Shown: positions 15,481 through 23,399, counted from the stretch's first letter. The stretch is DNA of 31,875 nucleotides from Loktanella sp. UBA3435 (GCA_002378665.1 DFSO01000078.1:1-31875); one strand, 5' to 3'. The notes: a model not told the origin generated them from the sequence alone. A program made the numbers and translations.

Positions 15481-16064
15481 AATATGCCTCGCGCGGTTTC
15501 TAGGTCTTCGGGTGTGTTCACGTTGAAAAACGCGGCACTGTCTGGGAAATTGGCTGTTGCGGCGTTATGCTTTTGGGTCCACATCACGACCTTTCGCAAA
15601 CCGCCATTCAACGCCTCGCGCAGGTCATCGCGCAGGCGCACGGGCCAGAGGCCAAAGGTCGGCTGCCGCCCGTCAGGTGTCGCGGCGAGGGCCAGATCAA
15701 CGCCTGCGATTTCGGCAGCAAGTTGCAGTTGCGGGACAAGATCGCAGGGCAGGAATGGCGTATCAGCTGCGGCCGTGACGATGTGGCTGGCCCCTTGCGC
15801 TGCGGCCCAATCAAGACCTGCGAGCACGCCCGAAAGCGGCCCTGCAAAACCGTCAATGCTATCGGCAATGACAGGCAGGCCAAGGTCCGCAAACCGCGCC
15901 GCATCTCCGTTGGCATTGAGCGCAAGGCCAGTGACCTGCGGTTCAAGCCGATCAATCACATGGTCGAGAATGCTACGGTCTCCAAGGCGCAAAAGTCCTT
16001 TGTCGCCGCCGCCCATCCGCGTGGCCAGACCACCTGCGAGGATCACACCGAGCGGGGCACTCAT
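15477..16064 (-). CDS. mobA: Molybdenum cofactor guanylyltransferase MobA
   Basis: A 195-aa nucleotidyltransferase that joins GMP from GTP to molybdopterin cofactor. The N-terminal GTP-binding signature LAGGLATRMGGGDKGLL (residues about 10-26) and the metal site AAADTPFLPCDLV (about 98-110) are present, and FFNVNTPEDL near the end is typical. It overlaps fdhD upstream and mobB downstream by ATGA, so all are probably translated in step. Confidence 0.94.
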   Translation of the reverse strand: MSAPLGVILAGGLATRMGGGDKGLLRLGDRSILDHVIDRLEPQVTGLALNANGDAARFADLGLPVIADSIDGFAGPLSGVLAGLDWAAAQGASHIVTAAADTPFLPCDLVPQLQLAAEIAGVDLALAATPDGRQPTFGLWPVRLRDDLREALNGGLRKVVMWTQKHNAATANFPDSAAFFNVNTPEDLETARGIL

Positions 16065-16945
16065 GTTTCGCTGCCTTTGCGGCCAGATTTGCGGGGTTCT
16101 TCGGCGACTTTGCTGGGGTCAGCATCGCGGATCAGGCGGTCTTCACCCGCAAGGCAAACGAACCGCTGTCCGCGCATCCGACCGATCAACGTCAGGCCGA
16201 CTTGTTGCGCAATCTCGACGCCCCACGCGGTAAAGCCAGAGCGGGAGGCGAGCACAGGGATGCCCATCTGCGCACATTTGATGACCATTTCAGACGTCAG
16301 GCGGCCGGTTGTGTAAAGGATTTTATCCTCGGCACTGACACCCTCGGACAACATCCAACCCGCGATTTTATCAACGGCGTTATGGCGACCCACGTCCTCC
16401 ATATAGACCAGTGGACGATTGCCTTGACACAGAACCGTGCCGTGGATTGCGCCTGCGCTGAGGTAAAGCGAGGGGGTCGTGTTGATCTGGGCGGCCAGCG
16501 CATAAAGGTCCGATGTACGCACGGGTGTTGCGGGGAGCTTAACGCCTTCCAGCCCCTCCATCATATCGCCAAAGACCGTGCCAACGGCACATCCACTGGT
16601 GCGGGTTTTCTTGGCGAGCTTGTCCTCGAAGGTCGTCTTCGACGAGGTGCGCACAACAACGGTTTCCAGTTCTTCGTCGTAGTCCACGCGCAGGATATCT
16701 TCGCCGTTTTGCAACATGCCTTGGTTACGCAAAAAGCCCAAGGCGAGGTATTCGGGGTAGTCGCCAATCGTCATGGCGGTCACGATCTCTTGGGCGTTCA
16801 GGTAAATCGTCAGCGGGCGTTCTTCCACCACGTTTAGGTCGATCTGTGCGCCATTCTGATCGGTTCCCGTAACTGAGCGGGTCAAGCGCCCGCCGTCCGG
16901 ATTTGGTGCGATCAGATAAGAATGGGTGGTGCCGTTAACTGACAT
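16061..16945 (-). CDS. fdhD: Formate dehydrogenase accessory sulfurtransferase FdhD
   Basis: A 294-aa FdhD-family protein, which passes sulfur from a cysteine desulfurase to the molybdenum cofactor of formate dehydrogenase. Recognisable parts are EERPLTIYLN (41-50), YPEYLALGFLRNQG (63-76), VGRHNAVDKIAGW and TTGRLTSEMV. The cysteine loop reads TSGCAVGTVFGD with C119 present, but the second cysteine of the CxxC pair is G122. It has an AGGAAAG ribosome site and heads the five-gene Moco chain. No formate dehydrogenase gene is in the window. Confidence 0.93.
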   Translation of the reverse strand: MSVNGTTHSYLIAPNPDGGRLTRSVTGTDQNGAQIDLNVVEERPLTIYLNAQEIVTAMTIGDYPEYLALGFLRNQGMLQNGEDILRVDYDEELETVVVRTSSKTTFEDKLAKKTRTSGCAVGTVFGDMMEGLEGVKLPATPVRTSDLYALAAQINTTPSLYLSAGAIHGTVLCQGNRPLVYMEDVGRHNAVDKIAGWMLSEGVSAEDKILYTTGRLTSEMVIKCAQMGIPVLASRSGFTAWGVEIAQQVGLTLIGRMRGQRFVCLAGEDRLIRDADPSKVAEEPRKSGRKGSET

Positions 16946-17007
16946 TTGTCTTTCCTGTGTTGCGCGCCTAAAACCGATGTGAACTCATCCCAAGCTAGGC
17001 CAATCCG

Positions 17008-17718
17008 ATGACCACTTCCACCGAGAAATCCGCCTTTTGGGCAGGTCTACGCGACGGGTTGTCGTTCAGTTTCGTCGTTGTGCCATTTGCGACGCTATTT
17101 GGTGTGGCGGCTTTGGATGCGGGGCTGACCTTGGCGCAAACAATCGGCTTTACCGTGTTGGTCATCGCAGGGGCCGCACAATTTGCAGCCGTGCAACTGA
17201 TGCTCGACAATGCGGCGATTGGGTTTGTTTTGTTGGCGGCCTTGGCGGTTAACCTGCGCATGGCGATGTATTCGGCCGCTTTGGTGCCTTACCTTGGGTC
17301 CGCTCCGCTATGGCAACGTGCGCTTGTCAGCTACCTGAATTTCGACCAAAGCTATGTCGCCTCCATCGCGAAATATGAGGCCGAGCCTGACCTGCCTGTT
17401 TCGGCACGCGTTGCGTATTTTCTCGGCGTATCGAGCGCGATTGCGCCTTTGTGGATCGCGGCTTCCATTGTGGGGGCCTTGATCGGCAAGGCCATTCCTG
17501 ACGCATTGGCGCTCGACTTCATCTTGCCGATTGCGTTCCTATCGCTCGTCGCACCGATGTTGCGGACCTTAGCCCATGTCGCGGCGGCCCTAGTGTCAAT
17601 CGTGGTCAGCTTGTTGTTGATCGGCCTGCCATCAGGCAGTGGCCTGTTGATCGCGGCGTTCTGTGCGATGGTTGCGGGCGTTCTGGTCGAGACTTGGATG
17701 GAAAGGAAAGCGGCGTGA
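17008..17718 (+). CDS. azlC: AzlC-family branched-chain amino acid exporter, large subunit
   Basis: A 236-aa integral membrane protein with the AzlC pattern: FWAGLRDGLSFSFVVVPFAT at residues 10-29, AAQFAAVQLM, and LRMAMYSAALVPYLG followed by SYLNFDQSYV. AzlC with AzlD exports branched-chain or other amino acids. The gene is divergent from fdhD, 62 nt away, and overlaps azlD (GTGA). The ribosome site is weak. Identity by family is secure; the substrate here is not known. Confidence 0.9.
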   Translation: MTTSTEKSAFWAGLRDGLSFSFVVVPFATLFGVAALDAGLTLAQTIGFTVLVIAGAAQFAAVQLMLDNAAIGFVLLAALAVNLRMAMYSAALVPYLGSAPLWQRALVSYLNFDQSYVASIAKYEAEPDLPVSARVAYFLGVSSAIAPLWIAASIVGALIGKAIPDALALDFILPIAFLSLVAPMLRTLAHVAAALVSIVVSLLLIGLPSGSGLLIAAFCAMVAGVLVETWMERKAA

Positions 17719-18050
17719 ATTATTCAGCAGGTGAAATCTGGCTAATCATTGGCATCATGGCGGTCGGCACATTCGCTATTCGATTTTCGTTTTTGGGGCT
17801 CATTGGAGACAGGCCGATGCCGGCTTTGGTGTTGCGCCTGCTGCGCTATACGCCTGTCGCGGTTCTACCGGGCATGGTTGCGCCACTGGTGCTATGGCCT
17901 GCCGCAACGGGTGGGCAGCCTGACGCGGTGCGCATTTTGGCCGCCCTCGCTGCCGTATTGGTGGCGTATCGGTCTCAGAAAATTGTCTGGGGAATGGTCG
18001 CAGGGGCCGTCGTGTTTTACGCAGGGCTTTGGACTACTGGTCAGTTTTAA
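17715..18050 (+). CDS. azlD: AzlD-family amino acid exporter, small subunit
   Basis: A 111-aa membrane protein with about four spans and the AzlD core GTFAIRFSFLGLIGDRPMP and LRLLRYTPVAVLPGMVAPLV. The GTG start at 17715 overlaps the azlC stop (GTGA) and has GGAAAGG upstream; an earlier in-frame ATG at 17694 lies inside azlC and is less likely. It forms the exporter with AzlC. Its last 17 bases overlap the convergent lipoprotein gene. Confidence 0.9.
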   Translation: MNYSAGEIWLIIGIMAVGTFAIRFSFLGLIGDRPMPALVLRLLRYTPVAVLPGMVAPLVLWPAATGGQPDAVRILAALAAVLVAYRSQKIVWGMVAGAVVFYAGLWTTGQF

Positions 18051-18651
18051 GCGCCGCGTCGATTTGGGCCGCCGCAATTGATTTATCGTCGGCATCATCT
18101 TCGCGGTAGATCGTTGTCACAACACCTGGAATTTTCGCAAAATCGTCACGAATGCGGGTTGGCGAGATCGTGCGGCGGATGTTCTCGAACCCGGGAATAT
18201 CCCTAAGAACTTTGGAAACTGCCAGTGCGCAAGCTGATTTTGGCACAGCACCATTGGCCATGACCAGCTGCAACGCGCGTTCTGCGATTTCATCAGAAAC
18301 AAGGATGCGCTGACCTTCTACATAGTAGGTCTGACGCGCATGGTAGCTGACGTAGAATTCCTCAACGCGGGGCGATATTCCAAAAAGAACGTCATTCCGC
18401 CCAGGAATCGTCTCATGTTTAAAGCTGCCCGCAGGGTCAAACATCACCCTTTGGCTGGCATCAATTAGCAAAGACGAATGCGCACCATTGCCTGACCACA
18501 CATTGATCATAGTATAGAGTGTGATCGATTTTTGGCCAGTCCCACGATAGATTTTCGCGTTTACGACATCATCGGGCGCCCAAATTGGATCACCACCGCC
18601 GCATGCAGCTAGCGCAAGTGGTGCGCCAAGAATAAATGTGCGGCGGTGCAA
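18034..18651 (-). CDS. Tat-type lipoprotein of unknown function
   Basis: A 205-aa protein starting with MHRRTFILGAPLALAAC: a twin-arginine followed by a hydrophobic stretch and a lipobox ending at C17. It is therefore probably exported folded by Tat and lipidated. The mature part has NGAHSSLLID near residue 55, FDPAGSFKHE, FYVSYHARQT and a late SACALAVSKVL with a cysteine. I do not recognise a family with certainty; the His-containing first segment and the late Ala-Cys segment loosely recall papain-like envelope hydrolases. The start is a TTG, 4 nt after the oxidase subunit IV stop, with a poor ribosome site. The 3-prime end overlaps azlD. Confidence 0.75.
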   Translation of the reverse strand: MHRRTFILGAPLALAACGGGDPIWAPDDVVNAKIYRGTGQKSITLYTMINVWSGNGAHSSLLIDASQRVMFDPAGSFKHETIPGRNDVLFGISPRVEEFYVSYHARQTYYVEGQRILVSDEIAERALQLVMANGAVPKSACALAVSKVLRDIPGFENIRRTISPTRIRDDFAKIPGVVTTIYREDDADDKSIAAAQIDAALKTDQ

Positions 18652-18655
18652 AAGC

Positions 18656-18790
18656 TTAGCCGTTGACCAGCGCGATAAAGATCAAAAGGCAGATAATGCC
18701 GATCGACCCTTTGGTGACCATGCTGATGAAACCATTGAAGGTTTTTTCCTGAACTTTGATGTCCATTTCGCCGTGCTTGTGGTTGGCCAT
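18656..18790 (-). CDS. aa3-type cytochrome c oxidase subunit IV
   Basis: A 44-aa single-span protein, MANHKHGEMDIKVQEKTF followed by one membrane helix (about residues 24-42, GSIGIICLLIFIALVNG). This matches the small bacterial aa3 oxidase subunit IV of alphaproteobacteria, which packs against the oxidase core in the inner membrane. The ATG at 18790 has AGAGGA about 9 nt upstream; a longer in-frame start at 18856 has no support. Other oxidase subunits are not nearby, which is usual for this gene. Confidence 0.85.
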   Translation of the reverse strand: MANHKHGEMDIKVQEKTFNGFISMVTKGSIGIICLLIFIALVNG

Positions 18791-18871
18791 TGTCGTGGTC
18801 CTCTGGTTTGAAAACGGTATTGGGTGTCGCATAGACGATTCAAGTTGCCATGTCACGTGTTCTCAGATGCG

Positions 18872-19363
18872 TTATGTCGTCTCATCTGATGGTTCGGTAC
18901 GCTCAAGGCCTTCTGCCAATTGGAACCCAATGCGGTTTGGCTCAACTTGGTCGATATTTTTAGGGTTCGCGATTAACATCACGTTAAGTTGGGTCACGTG
19001 CTGGATCAGCTGCATCTTTGCGCCCAATTCGTTGGTGCCATAATAAGTCACGATGTCAGGATCGTAATAACCTAATCCTTCGATTTTGATCACGCCTGCG
19101 CCGCCACCCGCAAGACCCATGCCGACTTCATGTTCGTTATCGAGCTGTTTTTCAAAATTTTGGATATACAAAATGATCCGCTCATAGGCCCATTGCGCAG
19201 GGCTTTTCTTGGCATTGGATTCTTTGAGGGCCTTTGGAAGCGTATCCTTGTCTGGGCATGCGCCACGGTTTTGGACATGGACTTCAGACAAGCCTGGCAG
19301 ATGCGCATTTTCCATCGCATCCGCAGAGGTTTCTATGGTCGCTTGGCTTTTGATTTGGGTCAT
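18872..19363 (-). CDS. Conserved hypothetical protein coupled to an Lrp gene
   Basis: A 163-aa soluble protein. Residues 1-50 are polar and likely disordered; from about 58 on there is a compact domain with WAYERIILYIQNFEKQL, HEVGMGLAGGG, YYDPDIVTYYGT and QLIQHVTQLNVMLIA, ending in an acidic tail. It resembles a DUF6173-type family, though I cannot confirm the number. Its ATG overlaps the Lrp stop (ATGA), so the regulator and this protein are cotranslated. No catalytic motif is evident. Confidence 0.7.
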   Translation of the reverse strand: MTQIKSQATIETSADAMENAHLPGLSEVHVQNRGACPDKDTLPKALKESNAKKSPAQWAYERIILYIQNFEKQLDNEHEVGMGLAGGGAGVIKIEGLGYYDPDIVTYYGTNELGAKMQLIQHVTQLNVMLIANPKNIDQVEPNRIGFQLAEGLERTEPSDETT

Positions 19364-19821
19364 AAGGGCACCGCCGTTGTGTCTTTGATCTCTTCCATAA
19401 CAAAACTAGCAGAAATATCCGAAACAGAAATCCGTGATGTCAGGCGTTTGTAAAACGTATCGTAGGCAGGCACATCGGCGACGCGGACGCGCAGCACGTA
19501 ATCCAGTTCGCCCGTCATGCGGTAGGCGCCGACCACTTCAGGCATTGCGGCAAGGGCTGTCTGAAACTTTGCCATCCATGCGGCGTCATGGGCATTGGTG
19601 CGTATCAAAACCATCACCGAGAGCGGGCAGCCGACAGCGGCATGGTCAACCAATGCGACGCGACCTTTGATCACGCCTGCGGCCTCCATCATCTTGATCC
19701 GCCGCCAGCAGGCATTGCGTGACAATGCGACCTCTTCGCTGATGTCATCGACTGAAGTCGTTGCGTCGCGTTGAAGGATTTTTAATATTTTTCGGTCTAT
19801 TGTATCGAGGTTGTGCTCCAT
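19360..19821 (-). CDS. Lrp/AsnC-family transcriptional regulator
   Basis: A 153-aa regulator with N-terminal helix-turn-helix (DTIDRKILKILQRDATTSVD, then NACWRRIKMMEAAGVI) and a C-terminal ligand-binding domain (GAYRMTGELDYVLRVRVAD). A perfect 15-bp palindrome lies 2 nt upstream of the ATG and no Shine-Dalgarno is visible, suggesting autoregulation and a leaderless or very short-leader transcript. It could act on the nearby azlCD exporter, as Lrp relatives do elsewhere, but that gene pair is 1.6 kb away. Confidence 0.92.
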   Translation of the reverse strand: MEHNLDTIDRKILKILQRDATTSVDDISEEVALSRNACWRRIKMMEAAGVIKGRVALVDHAAVGCPLSVMVLIRTNAHDAAWMAKFQTALAAMPEVVGAYRMTGELDYVLRVRVADVPAYDTFYKRLTSRISVSDISASFVMEEIKDTTAVPL

Positions 19822-19823
19822 AA

Positions 19824-19838
19824 TGGGATATTATCCCA
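19824..19838. promoter_or_regulatory. Perfect palindrome TGGGATA-T-TATCCCA, candidate Lrp operator
   Basis: Two 7-base arms flank one central base, 2 nt from the lrp ATG and about 90 nt before the divergent small membrane protein gene. A related TTTGGGACA half-site lies near 19864-19872. The symmetry is seen directly; its use by the adjacent Lrp protein is inferred. Confidence 0.55.
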
Positions 19839-19930
19839 ATATTTTCGATAAATACAGTGCAATTTGGGACATTTATGCAGGCTGATTTGGCTAGTTATCT
19901 GTAACACCACCTCTCACAAGGAACCTACCG

Positions 19931-20170
19931 ATGTCAGATATGAGCCAAACACCAACGCGCCGTAGCCCAATTGCCACATTGTTCACCGATCACCCCGCAG
20001 CGGTAAACGAGACATTCTTGCAGCACATGCGCTTTGCACTTGGCTTCTCTTTCTGGCTGGGTGTGGCATCTATGGCTGCCCTTGTTCATGCGATTATTCC
20101 AGCGCTTTGCGAAACAACTGCGAGCCGTATTCTCAAGCGTCTGCACGCAAAAATCATGGCCCGCCATTAA
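19931..20170 (+). CDS. DUF6356-like small membrane protein
   Basis: A 79-aa protein with the pattern LFTDHPAAVNETFLQHMRFA followed by one or two hydrophobic segments (about residues 36-60, FSFWLGVASMAALVHAIIPALC) and a basic tail. This is the layout of DUF6356 proteins, small membrane proteins of unknown role in alphaproteobacteria. It has AAGGAA upstream and ends 2 nt before the glutamine amidotransferase ATG, so the two are one operon. Confidence 0.8.
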   Translation: MSDMSQTPTRRSPIATLFTDHPAAVNETFLQHMRFALGFSFWLGVASMAALVHAIIPALCETTASRILKRLHAKIMARH

Positions 20171-20172
20171 TC

Positions 20173-20940
20173 ATGTGCCGTATCGCCGCCTATACTAGAC
20201 CTGCCATTCCACTTGAAAACATCGTTGTGCGCCCTGCGCATTCACTTTTGACCCAAAGCCAGCATGCCAACGAGGCGAAGTTGGCGGTGAACGGCGACGG
20301 ATTTGGTATCGCTTGGTATGGCGACGATACCCGTCCTGGTCTTTACCGTGATGTGCTGCCATCTTGGGCCGATGGCAATTTGCTTAGTCTGTGCCGTATG
20401 ATGCGCTCCAGCCAGTTTATCGCGCATGTTCGCGCGGGCACCGTGGGCGAAACCAGCCGTGCGAATTGCCATCCGTTTACCTATGATAACTGGTCGTTTT
20501 GCCATAACGGCCAGATCCCGCATTTCGCGTCGATCCGCCGTCGGATGGAGGCTGCACTCCCAGATAACCTGTTTGCGTCACGCCGTGGCACAACGGATAG
20601 CGAGATGATTTTCCTGACGCTGCTGGCCAATGGCTTGGATAACAATCCCAGCGAGGCGATGCGCACCACGCTAGACATCATCGGCCCCGCGACTGACCAA
20701 GGGCCGATTCGGCTCACAACGGTTTTCTCAAACGGGTCGTCGTTGTTTGCATTCCGCTATGCCTCAGACGGGTGTTGTCCGACGCTCTATCTTTCAGGCG
20801 TGTTGGACAATGGCGGCAGGTCATTGGCGTCAGAGCCGCTTTGCGGTGATGCGAGCAAGTGGACGACAGTGCCGACCGATTGCATTTTCGAGGTTGATGA
20901 ACGGGGTGACACGCAAGCGGGCCTCATGCTCGCCGCTTAA
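20173..20940 (+). CDS. Class II glutamine amidotransferase (YafJ-type)
   Basis: A 255-aa Ntn-type amidotransferase domain. The start at 20173 places the nucleophile at C2 (MCRIAAY), exposed after Met removal. Other landmarks are GDGFGIAWYG (41-50), HVRAGTVGETSRANCHPF (85-102, R87), HNG (111-113) and TTDSEMIF (140-147) with D142. Such stand-alone enzymes hydrolyse glutamine or gamma-glutamyl amides; the true substrate is unknown, EgtC being one relative. A longer frame upstream overlaps the preceding gene and would bury C2. The stop overlaps the convergent HD-GYP gene (TTAA). Confidence 0.9.
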   Translation: MCRIAAYTRPAIPLENIVVRPAHSLLTQSQHANEAKLAVNGDGFGIAWYGDDTRPGLYRDVLPSWADGNLLSLCRMMRSSQFIAHVRAGTVGETSRANCHPFTYDNWSFCHNGQIPHFASIRRRMEAALPDNLFASRRGTTDSEMIFLTLLANGLDNNPSEAMRTTLDIIGPATDQGPIRLTTVFSNGSSLFAFRYASDGCCPTLYLSGVLDNGGRSLASEPLCGDASKWTTVPTDCIFEVDERGDTQAGLMLAA

Positions 20941-22319
20941 GCCGCCCGCGCATTCATCGCCTGCATCCCGCGTTTCAGCGCGTCTATACATGTTGCGTCA
21001 AAGGCAGTGCCAATATCGCGTTCCATGATCTTGAACACCTCGTCAATCGGGATCGCGGCGCGATAGGGGCGTTCAGCAGACAGCGCGTCAAACACGTCGG
21101 CAACGGTTAAAATCCTAACCTCCAACCCGATTTGATCGCCTTTGAGCCCGTAAGGATAACCGTGTCCGTCCAGCCGTTCATGATGTGCCCCCGCAATAGG
21201 GGCAATGTCGTGAAATGCGGAAACGCGGGTCAGTATTTCCTCGCTGTGACGCGAATGGGCGCGGATTGCTTGCCACTCGTCGTCATCTAGTTTCGATGGT
21301 TTATCAAGCACTTGGTTGCTGACGGCCAGCTTGCCGAGATCATGTAATAACGCGGCCCGTCGCAACCAGCGGCGATGCGCCTGATCCAGCCCCAACTGTT
21401 CGGCAATCGTATCTGTATAAAGCGTGACGCGGGCGGAATGGTCGGCGGTAAAGGGGCTTTTGGCATCAATAACGGAGGCAAAAGCGGCGGCGATATCATC
21501 AAGGTATCCTTCGGTCACCTTCGTTGGCTTCTGCCCGGGAGGCAATGCAAAAACGATTTGATCGATGTCCGGTCTTTTCAACGTTCGCCAAAAAGCTCCA
21601 TCAGCAGAAAGGGCAGCAAAGGCGGCTACCAAATCAGGGTTAAACCAAGTTCCACTGCGCGATTCGATTTCTCGCAATGCGGCAGGCGCGCCCTCGGCAG
21701 TGTGGAAAATATCCACGACCTGCGCCAATAGCGCGATATTCGCGGCCATTGGAATAGCCGTTTCTTTCAGCCCCAAGGGTTTCCCGCCGCCGTTCCAATG
21801 CTCGTCCAAGGCCCGAATACCGTCTTGCACCGCAGGGCCAAAGCGCAGTTTTGCGGCAATTTCCGCCCCGCGCTGACACCGCGTTTCCATCAGGCTTTTC
21901 GATATTTCGCCGCCGTTCTGCAAAATGTGCACGGTGGCGCGAAATCGCTCTGCCAATCCCGCTTGCAGCCCTGTTTTGGCAAAAACAAAGCGGAGCGCGG
22001 CGTTGAGGCTTCCGTCGATATACTTGAAATCCCGTTTGAAACTGATGTCATCAGTAAGATAAAGCGCACAAATCCGCGCCGCATTGCTGGAACAACCAAG
22101 GTCTTTCAGCAGCAGTGTGAAGTAGAGATCATAAAGATCACGCTCATCCATTCCCATTGCCATGCCCAGCTTTGTGCCGATCCAGCATGAGCGAATGCAA
22201 TGTCCCTGCGGTTGCCCCTCGGTCATATCAAGGGCATAGGACAGCATCCCCAAAAGTTCCGCGAGTTGCATGGTCGCGGGGGGCTGTTTTGATCGCTTAT
22301 GATAGTATTGGAAAGCCAT
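20937..22319 (-). CDS. Tandem HD-GYP protein, first domain degenerate
   Basis: A 460-aa cytoplasmic protein with two related halves. Residues 285-455 form an intact HD-GYP: HSARV (294-298), LLHDLGKL with H326-D327, H355, H359, HH at 379-380, and GHGYPYGLKG (385-394, GYP present). Residues 20-245 have the same order but broken: GHCIRSCW, LLKDLGC (KD for HD) and a GYP-like GGGKPLGLKE, then ADIF-like VVDIFHT. HD-GYPs hydrolyse cyclic di-GMP or related nucleotides. No sensor or membrane domain is seen. The second half is probably active and the first regulatory. Confidence 0.88.
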   Translation of the reverse strand: MAFQYYHKRSKQPPATMQLAELLGMLSYALDMTEGQPQGHCIRSCWIGTKLGMAMGMDERDLYDLYFTLLLKDLGCSSNAARICALYLTDDISFKRDFKYIDGSLNAALRFVFAKTGLQAGLAERFRATVHILQNGGEISKSLMETRCQRGAEIAAKLRFGPAVQDGIRALDEHWNGGGKPLGLKETAIPMAANIALLAQVVDIFHTAEGAPAALREIESRSGTWFNPDLVAAFAALSADGAFWRTLKRPDIDQIVFALPPGQKPTKVTEGYLDDIAAAFASVIDAKSPFTADHSARVTLYTDTIAEQLGLDQAHRRWLRRAALLHDLGKLAVSNQVLDKPSKLDDDEWQAIRAHSRHSEEILTRVSAFHDIAPIAGAHHERLDGHGYPYGLKGDQIGLEVRILTVADVFDALSAERPYRAAIPIDEVFKIMERDIGTAFDATCIDALKRGMQAMNARAA

Positions 22320-22343
22320 GGCAGCAGTCTTACCCGCCGCTGG

Positions 22344-23399
22344 TTAATTTTCCTTGCTACGGGCCACAGTTTGCCAAAGGTAAGCGCCGTCCGCATCGAG
22401 CCAGCGATTCACGCGCCCCGCTTGCTGCAAATGGTTAAGGTGGGCAATCGCTTCGACCAGTGCCAGCCCGTAAGCGTCGCCTGTAATTTCACGCTTAAAC
22501 ACAGGCATAAAGCAGTCACCGCCGCGTCGTGGTTGTTCCAGAAACGCCTCGAGCCGCGCAAGTGCGCCGTGATGATTCTCGATCATTTGATGCAGGCGTA
22601 GGGGCAGCCCCGTAAACGGCAGCTTATGCCCGCCCAAGACAAAGTGATCGTCGCGCGCCAATGGGATAAACGCGGCACAACTTGTCAGCCATTCTGCCAC
22701 AGGATCGGCGTCAGGTTCGGTCGCGTAAACACCCAGATTGGCGCTGATTGACGGCAGCAATTGATCCCCGCCGATCACCAGATTGTCGTCGCGGCTCCAG
22801 AATGTTGCATGTTCAGGGGCGTGCCCATTGCCCATCCGGATATCCCAAACGCGCCCGCCCATTATGATCGTCTCGCCGTCTTTCAGTCGGTTAAACCCAA
22901 CGGGAAGCGGCGCCACGCAATCTGCAAAATTGAACGGCCGCGTATCCTTGCGGCTGTCATAAACCTGCGCGTCCATTCCGCAATGGCGGTAAAACGCGAG
23001 CGTTTCGGGGGTTGGCACATCATGCGCATCAAGCGTCAGCATTCGCGCCATCAGCCAAGCGGTGCGCGGCATGTGAAGCGTCGCACCTTGCTCCACAAAC
23101 CAACCAGCCAGGCCCACATGGTCGGGGTGATGGTGGGTAATCACAACGCGGCTGACGGGCTTGCCAGCCATCGGCCCCGCCAACAAATCAGCCCAGATCG
23201 CCCGCGATTTACGGGAGTCGAACCCAGTGTCGATCACCGTCCAACTATCGCCCTCGTCGAGCGCATAAACATTCACATGATCGAGCGCCATAGGCAGCGG
23301 CAGGCGCATCCAAAGCACACCTTTGGCAACCTCTATCGCTTCCCCTGCCTCAGGCGCAGTCGCGTGGGGGTAGCGGATTCCCGCAGTCGTAGGACCCAT
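22344..23399 (-). CDS. MBL-fold metallo-hydrolase
   Basis: A 351-aa metallo-beta-lactamase-fold hydrolase. The metal motif THHHPDHVG (residues 88-96; H89, H91, D93, H94) is intact, followed by GNGHAPEHA (third His), GGDQLLP and a C-terminal helical domain with GGHKLPF and a winged-helix-like tail, as in LACTB2/glyoxalase-II-like enzymes. The ATG shares one base with the stop of the acyl-CoA dehydrogenase gene (TGATG), so both are one operon and a thioester substrate is plausible. Confidence 0.88.
   Translation of the reverse strand: MGPTTAGIRYPHATAPEAGEAIEVAKGVLWMRLPLPMALDHVNVYALDEGDSWTVIDTGFDSRKSRAIWADLLAGPMAGKPVSRVVITHHHPDHVGLAGWFVEQGATLHMPRTAWLMARMLTLDAHDVPTPETLAFYRHCGMDAQVYDSRKDTRPFNFADCVAPLPVGFNRLKDGETIIMGGRVWDIRMGNGHAPEHATFWSRDDNLVIGGDQLLPSISANLGVYATEPDADPVAEWLTSCAAFIPLARDDHFVLGGHKLPFTGLPLRLHQMIENHHGALARLEAFLEQPRRGGDCFMPVFKREITGDAYGLALVEAIAHLNHLQQAGRVNRWLDADGAYLWQTVARSKEN

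Noticed and set aside
15484..16316. Two long plus-strand frames opposite mobA and fdhD
   Set aside because: Both are shadows of strongly supported genes; the translations are rich in Arg, Pro and Ser without motifs.
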